Shown piece by piece: positions 1-12,302 of a DNA stretch of 64,000 nucleotides. The stretch comes from Glebionis coronaria. Its lineage: Eukaryota > Streptophyta > Magnoliopsida > Asterales > Asteraceae. How positions within the stretch are numbered: position 1 is the first letter of the stretch; each line of letters starts with the position of its first letter. The stretch is from positions 1,054,001 through 1,118,000 of the forward strand of contig JANFOE010000193.1 of assembly GCA_025667525.1 (NCBI GenBank), read 5' to 3'. The notes beneath the pieces were generated by a model. The model worked only from the letters and a program-made list of their open reading frames with translations. It was not told the DNA's origin and made no database searches. Both the position numbers and the translations under genes were made by a program.

Positions 1-2985
1 CGTAGTATACCCTTTTGATTGTAATATTCCCCTGAACCAAATCTCCATATCCTTGGATCGGTGCAAATTGGTCATTTCCGAATCGGACCGTACCCAGGAA
101 CTTCTCCACGAAGTTAATTAGAAGCTTGAGATTCCCCGTCATGTGCTTCGTGCATCCGGAGTCCAGTATGAAGAGAATTATTTGTATCACCTGCAGAAGA
201 GTTAGAACACGATGGAGCATTTTCTAAATTGGATACCACAGTAGTTGTGATAGTAGAATCATTAGTGTCCTTATCAACATTTAAAAGCAAACTAACACTG
301 GTTTTCACATTTTCTGTCCTAGCTTTCGGCATCCATTTATATCCTGGAGGACATTGATTAGCAAACCACCATTTCCAAGACTTGCTAGCAGACTCATATA
401 ATTCCTTAATTTTGCTTCTAGGGTTCTTAATGGTGGAGTCTGATGCATTACTTTTCTTAGTGGGGGTGGCATCTGAATGGTTCACTTTGCGTTTGGGTTG
501 ACTAGCTCTAATAGGCATTGCAACTTGCTTCTTAGTTCTAGTATCTACGCCTTTGACTTTATTCATAGCACACATAGAATGATTAGCATTAGCACACTTT
601 CCACACACAAACAAATTTCACATTCATAGCATTCACATCGTCATTACATGCGATAACAGACTTTTTATTCTTAAAAACGTTCAAATTCCTAGGGTGTGCT
701 TCTACTTCCTTCATCTTCCCTTGATTCTTGTGTTTCCAGACCTTACCATTCACTTGAGTGCTCTTAAGCTGAGGCCGGCTAACACTAGTAGTGGTGACTA
801 TTCCTATAGTAGAAGACACACGAATATTAGTGTTTCTAGAAGTCTGAGGCGATTGAGTAACTTTGTTTATGGGCTTAGTGGGCATTCTATACATCCCTGG
901 TTTAATCACATTATTGTGCTTAACGCTTGGTGCTATAGTATTCCTTATGGGTTGATTATGTGGTAACCTTTCCTTTCCATCTATCTTGGGGGCAAACACA
1001 TGTTTTACAAAGGAGGAATTTGATAAAGCAGATGGTTTTCCCAAGATAGAGGATCTATTCACATTAGAGGCATTGGGTTGTCTAACAACAGGTTTCTTAA
1101 TGCTATGTTCCACGATTTTCCCACCCATTTTAGCAACGAGTTTCTGCAACTCTGCTATCGCTGTGTCCCTGTCTTGTAATTGAGCTTTCAACCCTTTAAT
1201 TTCCAAATTCTGTTCATTCATTTCTCGAAATGTTTGGGAAAGTTTTTCTTGCAATTTATTATCATGTGGAAAACTACCAACGTCTTTTTGCAAAGCAAGC
1301 TCAAGTGAATGACAATGTTTTTGAAGGAAATCAGTTTTGTGTTGAAGTAACTCAATAGCCTTTTTGTCAACATTTTCTTTACGTTTCGAAAGCTCAAATT
1401 CAAGACGTTCACATTCTTTGATCTTATCAAGATATTGGCATGCAACTTCAGAATATTCATCAATATCAGCACAAGATGTAAAATAAGCACACATAACATC
1501 TTTAGAAACGCATTCTTGCAAGAGTAAATCATATTCATCTAAAAAATCAGACTTCTCCATTTGAAGATCATCAATGTGTTTCTCAAGAGATTCAACATAT
1601 TTTAAATCATCATACATTTCAGTCCGAATGAACTCCTCAAGTTGAAGGATAGTTTCTTTAATCAATGCTGTGTTAGGAATTAAGAGTTCTTTCACAAGCA
1701 AGGTAATATCTTGAGGAATCGGACGTGTCCACTCAACATTTTCACGTTTTGCCCAATCTCTTTCAACAATAGATTTAACATTATCTATTTGGTGTTTAAG
1801 AATACCTAATGTTTTCCTACTCTTGCTTTTAGATTCATCTAGAGGGAGGCAATTTATGTATTTGTAAACATTAGATTTCTTAGGGGCAAATGCTTTCTTC
1901 CTTTGAATTCTCTTTTGTTTGCATTCTAGAAACACTTCCTCACGAGTTTTCTGAGTTTGTTTGCTGAAAAGACCATAGAGACTATTCGCATAAGCATAAT
2001 TATATAGTTTTACAAACTCCTTATTGACAAGAGGTTTACTATCATCATCCCAAAGGGCAGTCTCTTCACTATCGGCACTAACAGGCATGCAATCAAGATC
2101 GGTCCTTTCAGTCTCATCAAGATAAAGACACGGGTTCGCAGCTTGAACTTTGGCAAGGTACTCAGGACTTGCAAAGCTATCTTGACCCTTAAACATGGAC
2201 GGAGGTGCTAGCATTCTGACGGATTGAATAGAATCATGCGTTTTATAAACAACTTTCTTCAAAAAATCGACTTGTTCTTCTAATTTGGTTACTTTTTCGG
2301 TTTCTTTATCATATCTACTTTTGAAGTCTTGTTTTAACGCATATACCTCTTGTTTCTTATCCTGAAGAATTTTAGCAGAATCTGTAGTGGTCATAGAGAG
2401 CTTTTGTTTAAGTTCATTAACTTTGGTATTGGCAAGGTACGTTTTTTGACGTTCATCCATTAAGAAAACATTATATTGACGCTTCTCTTTGGCTAATAAC
2501 TCAAGAGTGGTATTATATTTTTTTTCAAAATCGTCCTTTTGACTTTTTAACGCACTTCCCTTGTACCCCTCAAGCTCTTTGGTTTTCTGAAGGAGCTCAT
2601 CTCTATAGCTTTCAGTCATCTCAGTAGATTTGATAAGATCAGCTTTGCATTCTTCAAAAATTTGAGTGAGCGTAGCGTTTGCCTTCTTTAATTGCTTTTG
2701 ACTCTTTTTATTTTCAGTGACATCTTTTGGTAAAGTAGCAATTAAATTATCAAGCGCAACACGTTCCTCTTCATCATATTCATTTGCATGTTGATCATCC
2801 TCAGACTCATTATTACACATGTCTGATGAATCGGGTGTGGTATTGCTATCAACCGTTTCCATCATACACGTGTCATTAATGGCATTGGGTACATCACTAT
2901 GCTCAGGAATATCACTAAACACATTATATTCATCAGTAGTGTGTACCTTATCGATTGGCTCAGTGTGAAAGATTTTGAATACCAT
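1..2985 (-). pseudogene. Second (left) copy of copia A coiled-coil linker, zinc finger and protease start
   Basis: This matches 6880-9856 almost base for base. The frame 2985 to 589 is open for 798 codons: an acidic, charged start, a long coiled-coil region rich in Lys/Glu/Leu, then a basic Ser/Asn/Pro-rich stretch. A 5-bp deletion near 614 shifts the frame inside the Cys/His zinc-finger motif. The downstream frame (614-114) carries the rest of the finger and reaches the protease active site Asp-Ser-Gly (codons about 163-155), followed by a Thr-Lys-His-Met-Thr-Gly signature. This copy keeps the active-site Gly that the right copy has lost. Integrase and RT of this copy would continue left of the window. 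Its own upstream gag (capsid) part is absent: homology to the right copy stops at about 2973. Confidence 0.85.
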
Positions 2986-3557
2986 TGAGAAATTCTTGAA
3001 GAAATTGTGTTCGACGCTTTTATAAAAATCAATTCTTTTTGATGAAAAGGTTTTTCTAAATCATAAACTTGAGTTCATAGACTTTGAATGTCTTGACGAA
3101 TCCACTCAAGTGTAAGAAGATTTAACTTCTTTTGTGAAGGGTAAGGGCACAAAAGCATACACTCCCCTGTGAAAATAGTTCCGGGTTGTAATCTGAAAGT
3201 GATTACAAGCCATTGTGTTGAGCTTAAAACGTTGAATGTTTGTGAGAAGCTCAACCCTTGATAGATTTCTCTACCCGTTGTTTGGAAATATTGTCCAAAA
3301 TAGACAATTTCCATTAAAAAGATATAAATGACATGTTTTGAAAAATATTTACAACTTTCATTCGAGCTTTATGTACACACCCGTTTCGTTATTGAGCGAT
3401 ATTTCTAGGTACGTCCATATTATCGATACTGAAAGACATGTTGAGAATAATATTTTAGGATTTTGAAAGATTTTTAATTTTGTGTTTTTTTATATGTTTT
3501 ATATTTTTGTATTTTGCTTTTTCAAAGGTATTTACAAGTAGATGTTTGATAGATGAA
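2974..3557. other. Copia A post-pol non-coding segment and duplication junction
   Basis: About 570 bp between the RNase H stop and the start of the left linker copy. I find no LTR start matching the LTR at 12303, no polypurine tract and no credible gene; the 79-codon minus frame at 3075-3314 has no recognisable features. The point near 2973, where homology to 9856 stops, is the apparent duplication junction. Confidence 0.6.
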
Positions 3558-4990
3558 TCAAGCAGGCTTCTTTGCTAGAACCTCCAGTTCTGCTGGAGTC
3601 AAACATCTGATACCAATTTGCCTAACAAGATACGCAAACCTCTCTTTCGAAAGAGCTTTTGTAAACAAGTCAGCTAATTGGTAATCAGTTCCAACAAAGT
3701 ATAATTCAACAATACCCTTTTCAACTTGTTCCTTAATGAAGTGATATCTGACATCGATGTGCTTCGTTCGAGAATGCTGTACCGGATTGCAGGAGATGGC
3801 TATGGCCGAATTTAAGTCACAGTACATAGGTACTTTATCAAAGTGGAAGCCATAATCCCTAAGTTGTGTTCTCATCCAAAGAACTTGAGCACAACACGCA
3901 GATAGAGACACATACTCCGCTTCGGCTAATGAAAGTGACGTGCAATCCTGCTTCTTGGAAGACCATCCCACAAGCTTATCTTGACCTAGAAATTGTGCAC
4001 CACCAGAAGTACTTTTTCGTGTATCAAGACACCCTGCATGATCAGAATCTGAATAGGCCGTTAGAAAGAAAACGGTTTCCCTCGGATACCAGAGTCCCAT
4101 GTGAATGGTATTCTTAAGGTACCGAAAGATCCGTTTAACCTCCTTGAGGTGCTTTTCAGTGGGTCTGGCTTGATATCGTGCACAATAGCATGTAGCATGA
4201 TGTATATCATGTCTGCTTGCTGTCAAGTACATGAGGGACCCGATCATGGAGCGATATCTCGTTTGATCTATGGGTATTCCCTCCAAATCAGCATCTAGGG
4301 ATGTGGTTGATAATGGTGTCCCAACGGGGTCACATGATGTCATACCATGCTTTGTGATTATCTCTTGACAATACTTATCTTGGTTAATGAATATACCACT
4401 TGGGGATTGGTGAACTTGAATTCCTAGAAAGAATTTTAGTTCGCCCATCATAGACATTTCAAATCTGATGTGCATTACTTTTTCAAACCATTTTGAAAGT
4501 TTTGGGTTTGTAGACCCGAAAATGATGTCATCAACATAAATCTGCACAAGCAAAATGTCATCCCCATATTTATAAGTGAACAAAGTTAAATCAATGGAAC
4601 CTTTTGAGAAACCTTTGGAGACCAGAAATTTCAAGAGCTCGTCGTACCACGCCCTTGGAGCTTGCTTGAGTCTATATAGTGCTTTGTGGAGACGATACAC
4701 CTTGTCAGGATAGTGAGGATTGACGAATCCTTCCGGCTGCGTTACATAGACTTCTTCCTTCAAATGACTGTTAAGAAACGACGTCTTTACGTCCATTTGA
4801 TAGACAATGAATCACTTATGTTCAGCATAAGCAAGGAAAATCCTGACCGCTTCCATTCGAGCTACTAGTGCAAATGATTCTTCAAAATCAATACCCTCTT
4901 TCTGTCCATACCCTTTAGCCACTAGCCTAGATTTTTTCTTGATGATCGTGTTCTCTTCATCCATCTTATTTTTCCAGATCCATCGAAGAT
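3558..4990 (-). pseudogene. Copia A reverse transcriptase-RNase H
   Basis: The frame 4796-3558 is open for 412 codons and carries the copia RT core: a MDVKTSFLN start block, an [17 protein letters not shown] block and the catalytic Tyr-Val-Asp-Asp motif. It then runs through the connection region into RNase H (an [13 protein letters not shown] start, an AEAEYVSLS block and a DNxSAI-like segment where Asn is changed), ending about 12 residues after a CLTPAELE tail. The N-terminal part of RT (4990-4797) is in another frame and contains stops, so the domain is cut off from the integrase by at least one frameshift. Function by family: copies element RNA to DNA and degrades the RNA strand. It is probably inactive as part of a polyprotein, although the catalytic YVDD is intact. 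Confidence 0.88.
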
Positions 4991-7099
4991 TTAATGGTGT
5001 AACATCGTATGGTCTGTCAACAAGTTCCCAGACTTTAAGTCTTTAAATTGTTGAAGTTCATCCGTTATCGATTCAATCCAAGCATGATCAGCCATGGCTT
5101 CTTTGATGTTTTTCGGTTCAAGTGAGCTCACGGCGAGTGCGAACATACAAACATCAGCATCGGTGTTAAGCTGTCGTCTTGTGCGAACGGGCTGTGAAGG
5201 GTTTCCAATGACATGAACCAAAGGATGATCTCGGGTCCCATGATCTGTTAAAGGATGTCGTTGGTACAACGTGTGCATATTTGACGGATCCACATGGCGA
5301 GTAGAAGACTCTCCAGTTTCGTGTACCGGTGTACCGAATGGGTTGATAAATTCGTCTTCGTCAGATAATGCATTGTCTGCTTGATTTGTGTTCTCTAGAG
5401 AAATGACAGTAGTTGTGGATGTTGTAGGATCGATTGTTGAAGTGATATTCTGAGGAGGTAAATCTGCAGCAATCCGTGTTGAAGTAGATGAAGTTGTATC
5501 TGTTTGTTGACGATGATCGGTATCATCATTCTTATCATGAGTGACAGCGGAAGACTTCGATACAACTTGTTTCTCCCCTGTGAAATATTCATCATACATT
5601 GGTCCATATAACATTTCTAACTCTTCAATTGTCGTGTCGACTGTCATATCAGCTCTAGGAATATTTTCTGGAACCAGCGTTGAACTTGACGGTTCATTGA
5701 TGTGGTCTTCAGTTCCGAGTTTCGTGCGGCTGTGAACGGAAGTCGTTTGTCGTTGTGGATCGGGACATAAACTGTTTTCTTCAAGTTCCATCTCTTGTAA
5801 TTCATCAAATCGAATGTGAATGGTCTCGACAATCAATTTTGTTCTCTTGTTGTACACTCTATATCCCTTAGACTGAGTTGCATATCCCACAAGAATACAT
5901 GCATCACCTTTCTCTTTCATCTTGTCCAGATTTTCACCATCTCGAATAATGTAACACGTACATCCAAAAACATGAAGGTGTTTGAGTGAAGGTTTTTGAT
6001 CATGAATTATGTGATACGGTGTCTTTTCGTGTCTTGGGATAATTAAGAAGCGGTTTTGTGTGTAGCATGCGGTTGACACGGCTTCGGCCAAAAAGTATAG
6101 TGGAAGTTTTGAAGCGGATAATAATGTTCGATCAGCCTCAACTAAAGTACGGTTTCGTCTTTCAACAACTCCGTTTTGTTCGGGTGTTCGACCAATAGAT
6201 GTTTCATGTTCAATCCCTTCGGCTTCAAAATAGTTTCTCAGTTTTGAATTCAAAAATTCTGTACCTTTGTCAGTACGAACCACTTTAACTTGAGCTTGAA
6301 GACCATGTTGTATCAGTTTAAGGAAGCTGATGAGAACATCGGGTGTTTCATCCTTGGACCTCAAGAAGTGAGTCCATGTGTACCTTGAGTAATCATTGAC
6401 AATTACCAGAATATATTTCTTTCCATTGATACTCTGAACACACATAGGACCACACAGATCCATATGAAGAAGATCTAACCGTCCTTTTGAGCTTGGTGTA
6501 GTCTTTGTTTTGAAGATACTTCTTTTAGCTTTACAAAGTTCACAAGAAGAACAAAGATGATCTTTGATGAATTTCAAACATGGAAGGCCTCTCACAATAT
6601 CTTTCTTGGAAAGCAAGTTGATGGTATCAAAATTAAGATGAGATAAACCTTGATGCCATAACCATGCTTGAGTCGTTGAAGCTTTAGCCATGAAGCAAAT
6701 TGGAGTCGATGAAGTTGTGTCTTGAAGTGAAATTGTGTAAAGATCAGTACCCCGTGTACCGGTAAGTAAGTCATTCCCATCATAATCACGAACAAAACAT
6801 GTCTTCTTTCTGAAAGAAACCTCCAAATCCGCATCACATAATTGACCAACCGAGAAAATATTGTGATTGAGCCCTTCGACGTAGTACACCCTTTTGATTG
6901 TAATATTCCCCTGAACCAAATCTTCATATCCTAGGATCGGTGAAAATTGATCATTTCCGAATCGGACCGTACCCAGGAACTTCTCCACGAAGTTAATTAG
7001 AAGCTTGAGATTCCCTGTCATGTGCTTCGTGCATTCGGAGTCCAGTATGAAGATAATTATTTTTATCACCTGCAGAAGAGTTAGAACACGATGGAGCAT
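4991..7099 (-). CDS. Copia A protease C-terminal part and integrase
   Basis: An open frame of 702 codons. It starts inside the aspartic protease. The active-site triplet is Asp-Ser-Glu at codons 7039-7034, where family members have Asp-Ser-Gly, so the protease is probably dead. Next come the copia linker block ([11 protein letters not shown]), the HHCC zinc-binding motif (His-x-His, then CSSCELC), and an integrase core with all three acidic residues visible: Asp in LLHMDLCGP, Asp in [10 protein letters not shown], Glu in [13 protein letters not shown]. The C-terminal half contains the GKYGD-like conserved block and a long Ser/Thr-rich linker leading toward RT. The frame ends just before RT through a shift. 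The family role is to insert the cDNA into chromosomal DNA. Confidence 0.9.
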   Translation of the reverse strand: MLHRVLTLLQVIKIIIFILDSECTKHMTGNLKLLINFVEKFLGTVRFGNDQFSPILGYEDLVQGNITIKRVYYVEGLNHNIFSVGQLCDADLEVSFRKKTCFVRDYDGNDLLTGTRGTDLYTISLQDTTSSTPICFMAKASTTQAWLWHQGLSHLNFDTINLLSKKDIVRGLPCLKFIKDHLCSSCELCKAKRSIFKTKTTPSSKGRLDLLHMDLCGPMCVQSINGKKYILVIVNDYSRYTWTHFLRSKDETPDVLISFLKLIQHGLQAQVKVVRTDKGTEFLNSKLRNYFEAEGIEHETSIGRTPEQNGVVERRNRTLVEADRTLLSASKLPLYFLAEAVSTACYTQNRFLIIPRHEKTPYHIIHDQKPSLKHLHVFGCTCYIIRDGENLDKMKEKGDACILVGYATQSKGYRVYNKRTKLIVETIHIRFDELQEMELEENSLCPDPQRQTTSVHSRTKLGTEDHINEPSSSTLVPENIPRADMTVDTTIEELEMLYGPMYDEYFTGEKQVVSKSSAVTHDKNDDTDHRQQTDTTSSTSTRIAADLPPQNITSTIDPTTSTTTVISLENTNQADNALSDEDEFINPFGTPVHETGESSTRHVDPSNMHTLYQRHPLTDHGTRDHPLVHVIGNPSQPVRTRRQLNTDADVCMFALAVSSLEPKNIKEAMADHAWIESITDELQQFKDLKSGNLLTDHTMLHH

Positions 7100-10024
7100 T
7101 TGCTAAATTGGATACCACAGTAGTTGTGATAGTAGAATCATTAGTGTCCTTATCAACATTTAAAGGCAAACTAACACTCGTTTTCACATTTTCTTTCCTA
7201 GCTTTCGGCATCCATTTATATCCTGGAGGACATTGATTAGCAAACCACGATTTCCAAGACTTGCTAGCAGACTCATATAATTCCTTAATTTTGCTTCTAG
7301 GTTTCTTAGTGGTGGAGTATGATGCATTACTTTTCTTAGTAGGGGTGGCACTGGAATGGTTCACTTTGAGTTTGGGTTGACTAGCTCTAACAGGCATTGC
7401 AACTTGCTTCTTAGTTCTAGTATCTACGCCTTTGACTTTATTCATAGCACACATAGAATGATTAGCATTAGCACACTTTCCACATTTGACACAAACAAAT
7501 TTCACATTCATAGCATTCACATCGTCATTACATGCGATAACAGACTTTTTATTCTTAAAAACATTCAAATTCCTAGGGTGTGCTTCTACTTCCTTCATCT
7601 TCCCTTGATTCTTGTGTTTCAAGACCTTATCATTCACTTGAGTGCTCTTAAGCTGAGGCCGGCTAGCAATAGTAGTGGTGACTATTCCTGTAGTAGAAGA
7701 CACACGAATATTAGTGTTTCTAGAAGTTTGAGGCGATTGAGTAACTTTGTTTGTGGGCTTAGTGGGCATTCTATACATCCCTGGTTTAATCACATTATTG
7801 TGCTTAACGCTTGGTGCTATAGTATTCCTTATGGGTTGATTCTGTGGTAACCTTTCCATTCCATCTATCTTGGGGGCAAACATAGGTTTTACAAACGAGG
7901 AATTTGATAAAGCAGATGGTTTTCCTAAGATAGAAGATCTATTCACATTAGAGGCATTGGGTTGTATAACAACAGGTTTCTTAATGCTAGGTTCCACGAT
8001 TTTCCCACCCATTTTAGCAACGAGTTTCTGCAACTCTGCTATCGCTTTGTCCCTGTTTTGTAATTGAGCTTTCAACCCTTTAATTTCCAAATTCTGTTCA
8101 TTCATTTCTCGAAATGTTTGGGAAAGTTTTTCTTGCAATTTATTATCATGTGGAAAACTACCAACGTCTTTTTGCAAAGCAAGTTCAAGTGAATGACAAT
8201 GTTTTTGAAGGAAATCATTTTTGTGTTGAAGTAACTCAAAAGTCTTTTGTCAACATTTTCTTTACGTTTCGAAAGCTCAATTTCAAGACGTTCACATTCT
8301 TTGATCTTATCAAGATGTTGGCATGCAACTTCAGAATATTCATCAATATCAGCACAAGATGTAAAATAAGCACACATAACATCTTTAGAAACGCATTCTT
8401 GCAAGAGTAAATCATATTCATCTAAAAAATCAGACTTCTCCATTTGAAGATCATCAATGTGTTTCTCAAGAGATTCAACATATTTTAAATCATCATACAT
8501 TTCAATCCGAATGAAATCCTCAAGTTGAAGGATAGTTTCTTTAATCAACGTTGTGTTAGGAATTAAGAGTTCTTTCACAAGCAAGGTAATATCTTGAGGA
8601 ATCAGACGTGTCCACTCAGCATTTTCACGTTTTGCCCAGTCTCTATCTACAATAGATTTAACATTATCTATGTGGTGTTTAAGAATACCTAATGTTTTCC
8701 TACTCTTTCTTTTAGATTCATCTAGATGGAGGTAATTTATGTATTTGTAAACATTAGATTTCTTAGGGGCAAATGCTTTCTTCCATTGAATTCTCTTTTG
8801 TTTGCATTCTAGAAACACTTCCTCACGAGTTTTCTGAGTTTGTTTGTTGAAAAGACCATAGAGACTATTCTCATAAGCATAATTATATGGTTTTACAAAC
8901 TCCTTATTGACAAGAGGTTGACTATCATCATCCCAAAGGGCAGTCTCTTCACTATCGGCACTAACAGGCATGCAATCAAGATCGGTCCTTTCAGTCTCAT
9001 CAAGATAAAGACACGGGTTCGCAGCTTGAGCTTTGTCAAGGTACTCAGGACTTGCAAAGCTAGCTTGACCCTTAAACAAGGACGGAGGTGCTAGCATTCT
9101 GACGGATTGAATAGAATCATGCGTTTTATAAACAAATTTCTTCAAAAATTCGACTTGTTCTTCTAATTTTGTTACTTTTTCGGTTTCTTTATCATATCTA
9201 GTTTTGAAGTCTTATTTTAACGCATCTACCTCTTGTTTCTTATCCTCAATAATTTTAGCAGAATCTGTAGTGGTCATAGAGAGCTTTTGTTCAAGTTCAT
9301 TAACTTTGGTATTGGCAAGGTACATTTTTTGAAGTTCATCCATTAAGAAAACATTATATTGACGCTTCTCTTTGGCTAATAACTCAAGTGTGGTATTATA
9401 TTTGTTTTCAAAATCGTCCTTTTGACTTTTTAACGCACTTCCCTTGTACCCCTCAAGCTCTTTGGTTTTCTGAAGGAGCTCATCGCTATAGCTTTCAGTC
9501 ATCTCAGTAGATTTGACAAGAGCAGCTTTGCATTCTTCAAAACTTTGTGTGAGCATAGCGTTTGCCTTCTTTAATTGCTTTTGACTCTTTTTATTTTCAG
9601 TGACATCTTTTTGTAAAGTAGCAATTAAATTAGCAAGCGCAATACGTTCCTCTTCATCATATTCATTTGCATGTTGATCATCCTCAGACTCATTATTGCA
9701 CATGTCTGATGATTCGGGTGTGGTATTGCTATCAACCGTTTCCATCATACACGTGTCATTAATGGCATTGGGTAGATCACTATACTCAGGAATATCACTA
9801 AACACATTATATTCATCAGTAGTGTGTACCTTATCGATTGGCTCAGTGTCAAAGATAGGGCCATTGTCATCTTCAGTGACTTTGAGAACTTCTTCAACCT
9901 TTGCCATGTACGAGTAATGTGCATCGAGTTCTTGATCAGAATCTTCATCATCAGTATCATCAAGCATTGCTCCTTCCTCAGCTGACAATTTAACCCCTGT
10001 TTCCATTTTATTGCATAGCAGCAT
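6993..10024 (-). pseudogene. Copia A coiled-coil linker, second zinc finger and protease start (right copy)
   Basis: This follows the Gag zinc knuckle in the same polyprotein. Frame 10024-9212 is an acidic start (runs of Asp/Glu, SYMAKVEEVLKV) followed by coiled coil. An in-frame TAA at about 9212 separates it from 9145-8102. A 1-base change near 8240 then shifts the frame to 8177-6993. The last part has a basic Ser/Asn/Pro-rich stretch, a Cys-x2-Cys...His...Cys finger (VKCGKCANANHSMC) and a KSWKSWFANQCPPGYKWMPKA block that precedes the protease. The product looks like a long alpha-helical structural extension of Gag; its role is not known to me. The left copy at 1-2985 lacks the frameshift near 8240 but has its own deletion in the finger. 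Confidence 0.82.
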
Positions 10025-10069
10025 CTTTTCCTTGTGATAGCTAGAGTCTCTAACCCTTTTCGACTTCCT

Positions 10070-11377
10070 TCATTCCTTTGCCATATGCCCATAACCTTGG
10101 CAATTAAAACATTGAATCCCACTGTGCTGAACCACTTGACTTTCAACAGTTTCCCTATTCCCAGTAGAAGCAGCAATCCTCTGAGTATCATACTTGGCAG
10201 TTTGTCGATCATACCTTGCAGAACCCTCAACATGCGTTGGATTATGTCGATCATACCTAGAAGGACTTTCACCACGTCGACGTGTGTCATACCTTGGAGG
10301 ACTCTCAACATATCGGTTCTTTGTGTTAGATGATGTATGAAGATTGTTGTTGGTGGGTTTGTAGATTTTCTTGTAAGTCTTCATTATGAAAGCAATTTGT
10401 TGTTTCATCTCTCGGTTCTTTTGAGCTTGGTCTTCATCACTATCTTCTTCAGATGATGACTGAGATGGTGGTGATGGTGCTCTTGGCACTTTACCTCGAG
10501 ATTTTGTGGATGATGAAGACTTAGATGATGTGGAATATCGTGGTGAAGATGATGTAGTGGAGTATGGCTTAGGAGTACGAGAGTGATGATCTTGAACATG
10601 TTGTGTGGTAGTCACTAAAGCAAGTGGATTAGCCGTCTTGGTAACACGTTCAGCACGAATCTCATTTGCTTCATTCTGAAATTACTTCAAGATATCAAAG
10701 AGTCGATAATATGAGACCTCGTCTAACTTTTCTTGTTGTTTCACTAAAGTGACGAACCGTGTCCACTCTGGTTGAAGTTGTTGAAGAAATTGAACATTGA
10801 CTTGCATGGTGGATACTTGCAGATTATTTCGTGTCATGTCATTCATCATTTTATAGAACCTGGAGTAGTATGAATCAATTGATTCTCCATCCCTTGAAGT
10901 AAACTTGCTAAAATTACAAAACAAGTTTTTTTTGACATCTTGTTTGTTGAGTGATTCTCCTTGTTGCAAGCGTTCAATCGCAGTCCACATTTCATGTGCT
11001 GTCGGGCATGCATCAACCGTGGAGTAAATATCATCTCCAATCCCACTTAAAACCATATAGATGGCTTCCTTCTCCGCATCATGCCAAGCACAATTTTCAG
11101 GTGTGAGATCGGCTCTTGTTTCATCACGTTCACTTGCGGGTATTGGATCAGTAGTATCTGTGGCTGCTCTTGGAGGAATTGAGATTTTCTTGAATACATA
11201 TGGTCCATGAGTAATACATTTCCTCAAGGCATCACCATTGGGTCTTGTATCAAGATATCGTATGAAACGAGATTGCCATTGAGCATACCTACTAGACACA
11301 AGCATTGGTGGTCTCTCTTTATTACCCGCCACCATGATATTGTTGTTTGTGACACGATACTCTTGAGTATAATCCAT
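10070..11377 (-). pseudogene. Copia A gag (capsid and nucleocapsid)
   Basis: The Gag start Met is at 11377. The capsid part (11377-10682) has the copia Gag signature: a PPML...YAQWQSRFIRYLD start, a Trp-rich middle (NCAWHDAEKEAIYMVLSGI, AHEMWTAIERLQ) and a VKKNLFCNFSKF block. It is stopped by an in-frame TAA at about 10682. The same frame continues (10615-10070) through a Ser/Thr-rich and Arg-Tyr-Asp-repeat region to a CCHC zinc knuckle, CFNCQGYGH. The last Cys is lost: a TGA at 10070-10072 falls in its position. Function by family: assembles the virus-like particle and packages element RNA. A 5' leader of about 900 bp with a motif array lies upstream. Confidence 0.88.
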
Positions 11378-12286
11378 ATCTAGAAATTTGTAATCGATGA
11401 ATTGAAAATGGATCTTAAGTAGATGTGTTGTGATTGGTGTTGAAATCCCCTAAAATTATCCTCACAAGAAACCAAAAAATCTAAAGTGAAAAATCACTCT
11501 ATTTGTTAAAAATTTTCAAAAATACTAATTTTCGAAAAATAGTGAAGAATTTCGCAATGAGGTGTAATTTCGCAATGTTGGATAAGGCTTAAATTCCGCA
11601 ATCCTTTAAAGAAGTACAATATTTCGCAATTCTCACAAAGTATGATTTCGCAATCCTTCAAAAAGTACTAGATTTCGCAATTTCCTCAAAGTATGATTTC
11701 GCAATTATGTTAGGGTACAATTCCGCAATTATGGATGAGCACTATCCGCTATTCTCTTAATTGACAGATTTTGCAATGGATGAAATCCGCAATTAGTGAA
11801 GGATTTCGCAATGACACTAATTCCGAAATACTTTTTGGAATTCAAATCCGCAATCCCTTTAAGGTACAAAATCCGCAATAGTCAAAAATCCGCAATGGTG
11901 AAAATCCGCAATAAATGGCAAGATTTAGTAACTTTTGGGAAAGATTCCGCAATGCCTTCGAATGAACAATTTCGCAAATTTTTCAAGGATTCAAATTTAC
12001 AATTAAGGACACAATTGCGAATTTGTAACAGATTTGCTAAAAAATAGGAACAATGGTGAACACTTATGAAAAACGTGATTTCGCACCAAAAATCAAGCCA
12101 AACACCCCCAGATTTCGTGATTTTAACCGATCAAAGTAACCCAAATCACTACCACGCCTATGTAGATGATTTTTCTACTCACTAACTCCACAAAAACACA
12201 AAAAAACTTGATGATTCAAGCTTAAAATCAAGAAAAACTCACGAATCACAATAGGAGAATCAAAACCAATCACGTATCTACCCCAT
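11378..12286 (-). other. Copia A 5' untranslated leader
   Basis: About 900 bp between the primer site and the gag start, with no credible gene on either strand. The 83-codon plus frame at 11796-12047 is a by-product of the repeats. Most of it (11549-11962) is an irregular array of a short YCGCAAT motif, listed separately. The rest is AT-rich single-copy-looking sequence. Confidence 0.75.
11549..11962. repeat. Irregular array of about 15 YCGCAAT motifs in the copia leader
   Basis: Counted by eye, TTCGCAAT or TCCGCAAT occurs about 15 times in roughly 410 bp. There is one TTTGCAAT and several one-base variants (CCGCTATT, CCGAAAT, TCGCAAAT, TCGCACC). Spacing varies from about 15 to 40 bp and the spacers are not repeated. 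In the sense of the element the unit reads ATTGCGRA. This is neither a simple tandem repeat nor a CRISPR array. Confidence 0.85.
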
Positions 12287-12300
12287 GGCGATTGATACCA
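12287..12300 (-). promoter_or_regulatory. Primer-binding site of element A
   Basis: On the minus strand TGGTATCAATCGCC begins two bases after the LTR end (GGGACAACA). The first eight bases match the plant methionine-tRNA primer site TGGTATCA; the match weakens after that. It fixes the inner LTR boundary at 12303 and the direction of the element. Confidence 0.8.
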
Positions 12301-12302
12301 AA

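Noticed and set aside
7356..9094. Plus-strand frames opposite the copia linker (also 694-1183)
   Set aside because: Shadows of the minus-strand coiled-coil coding region.
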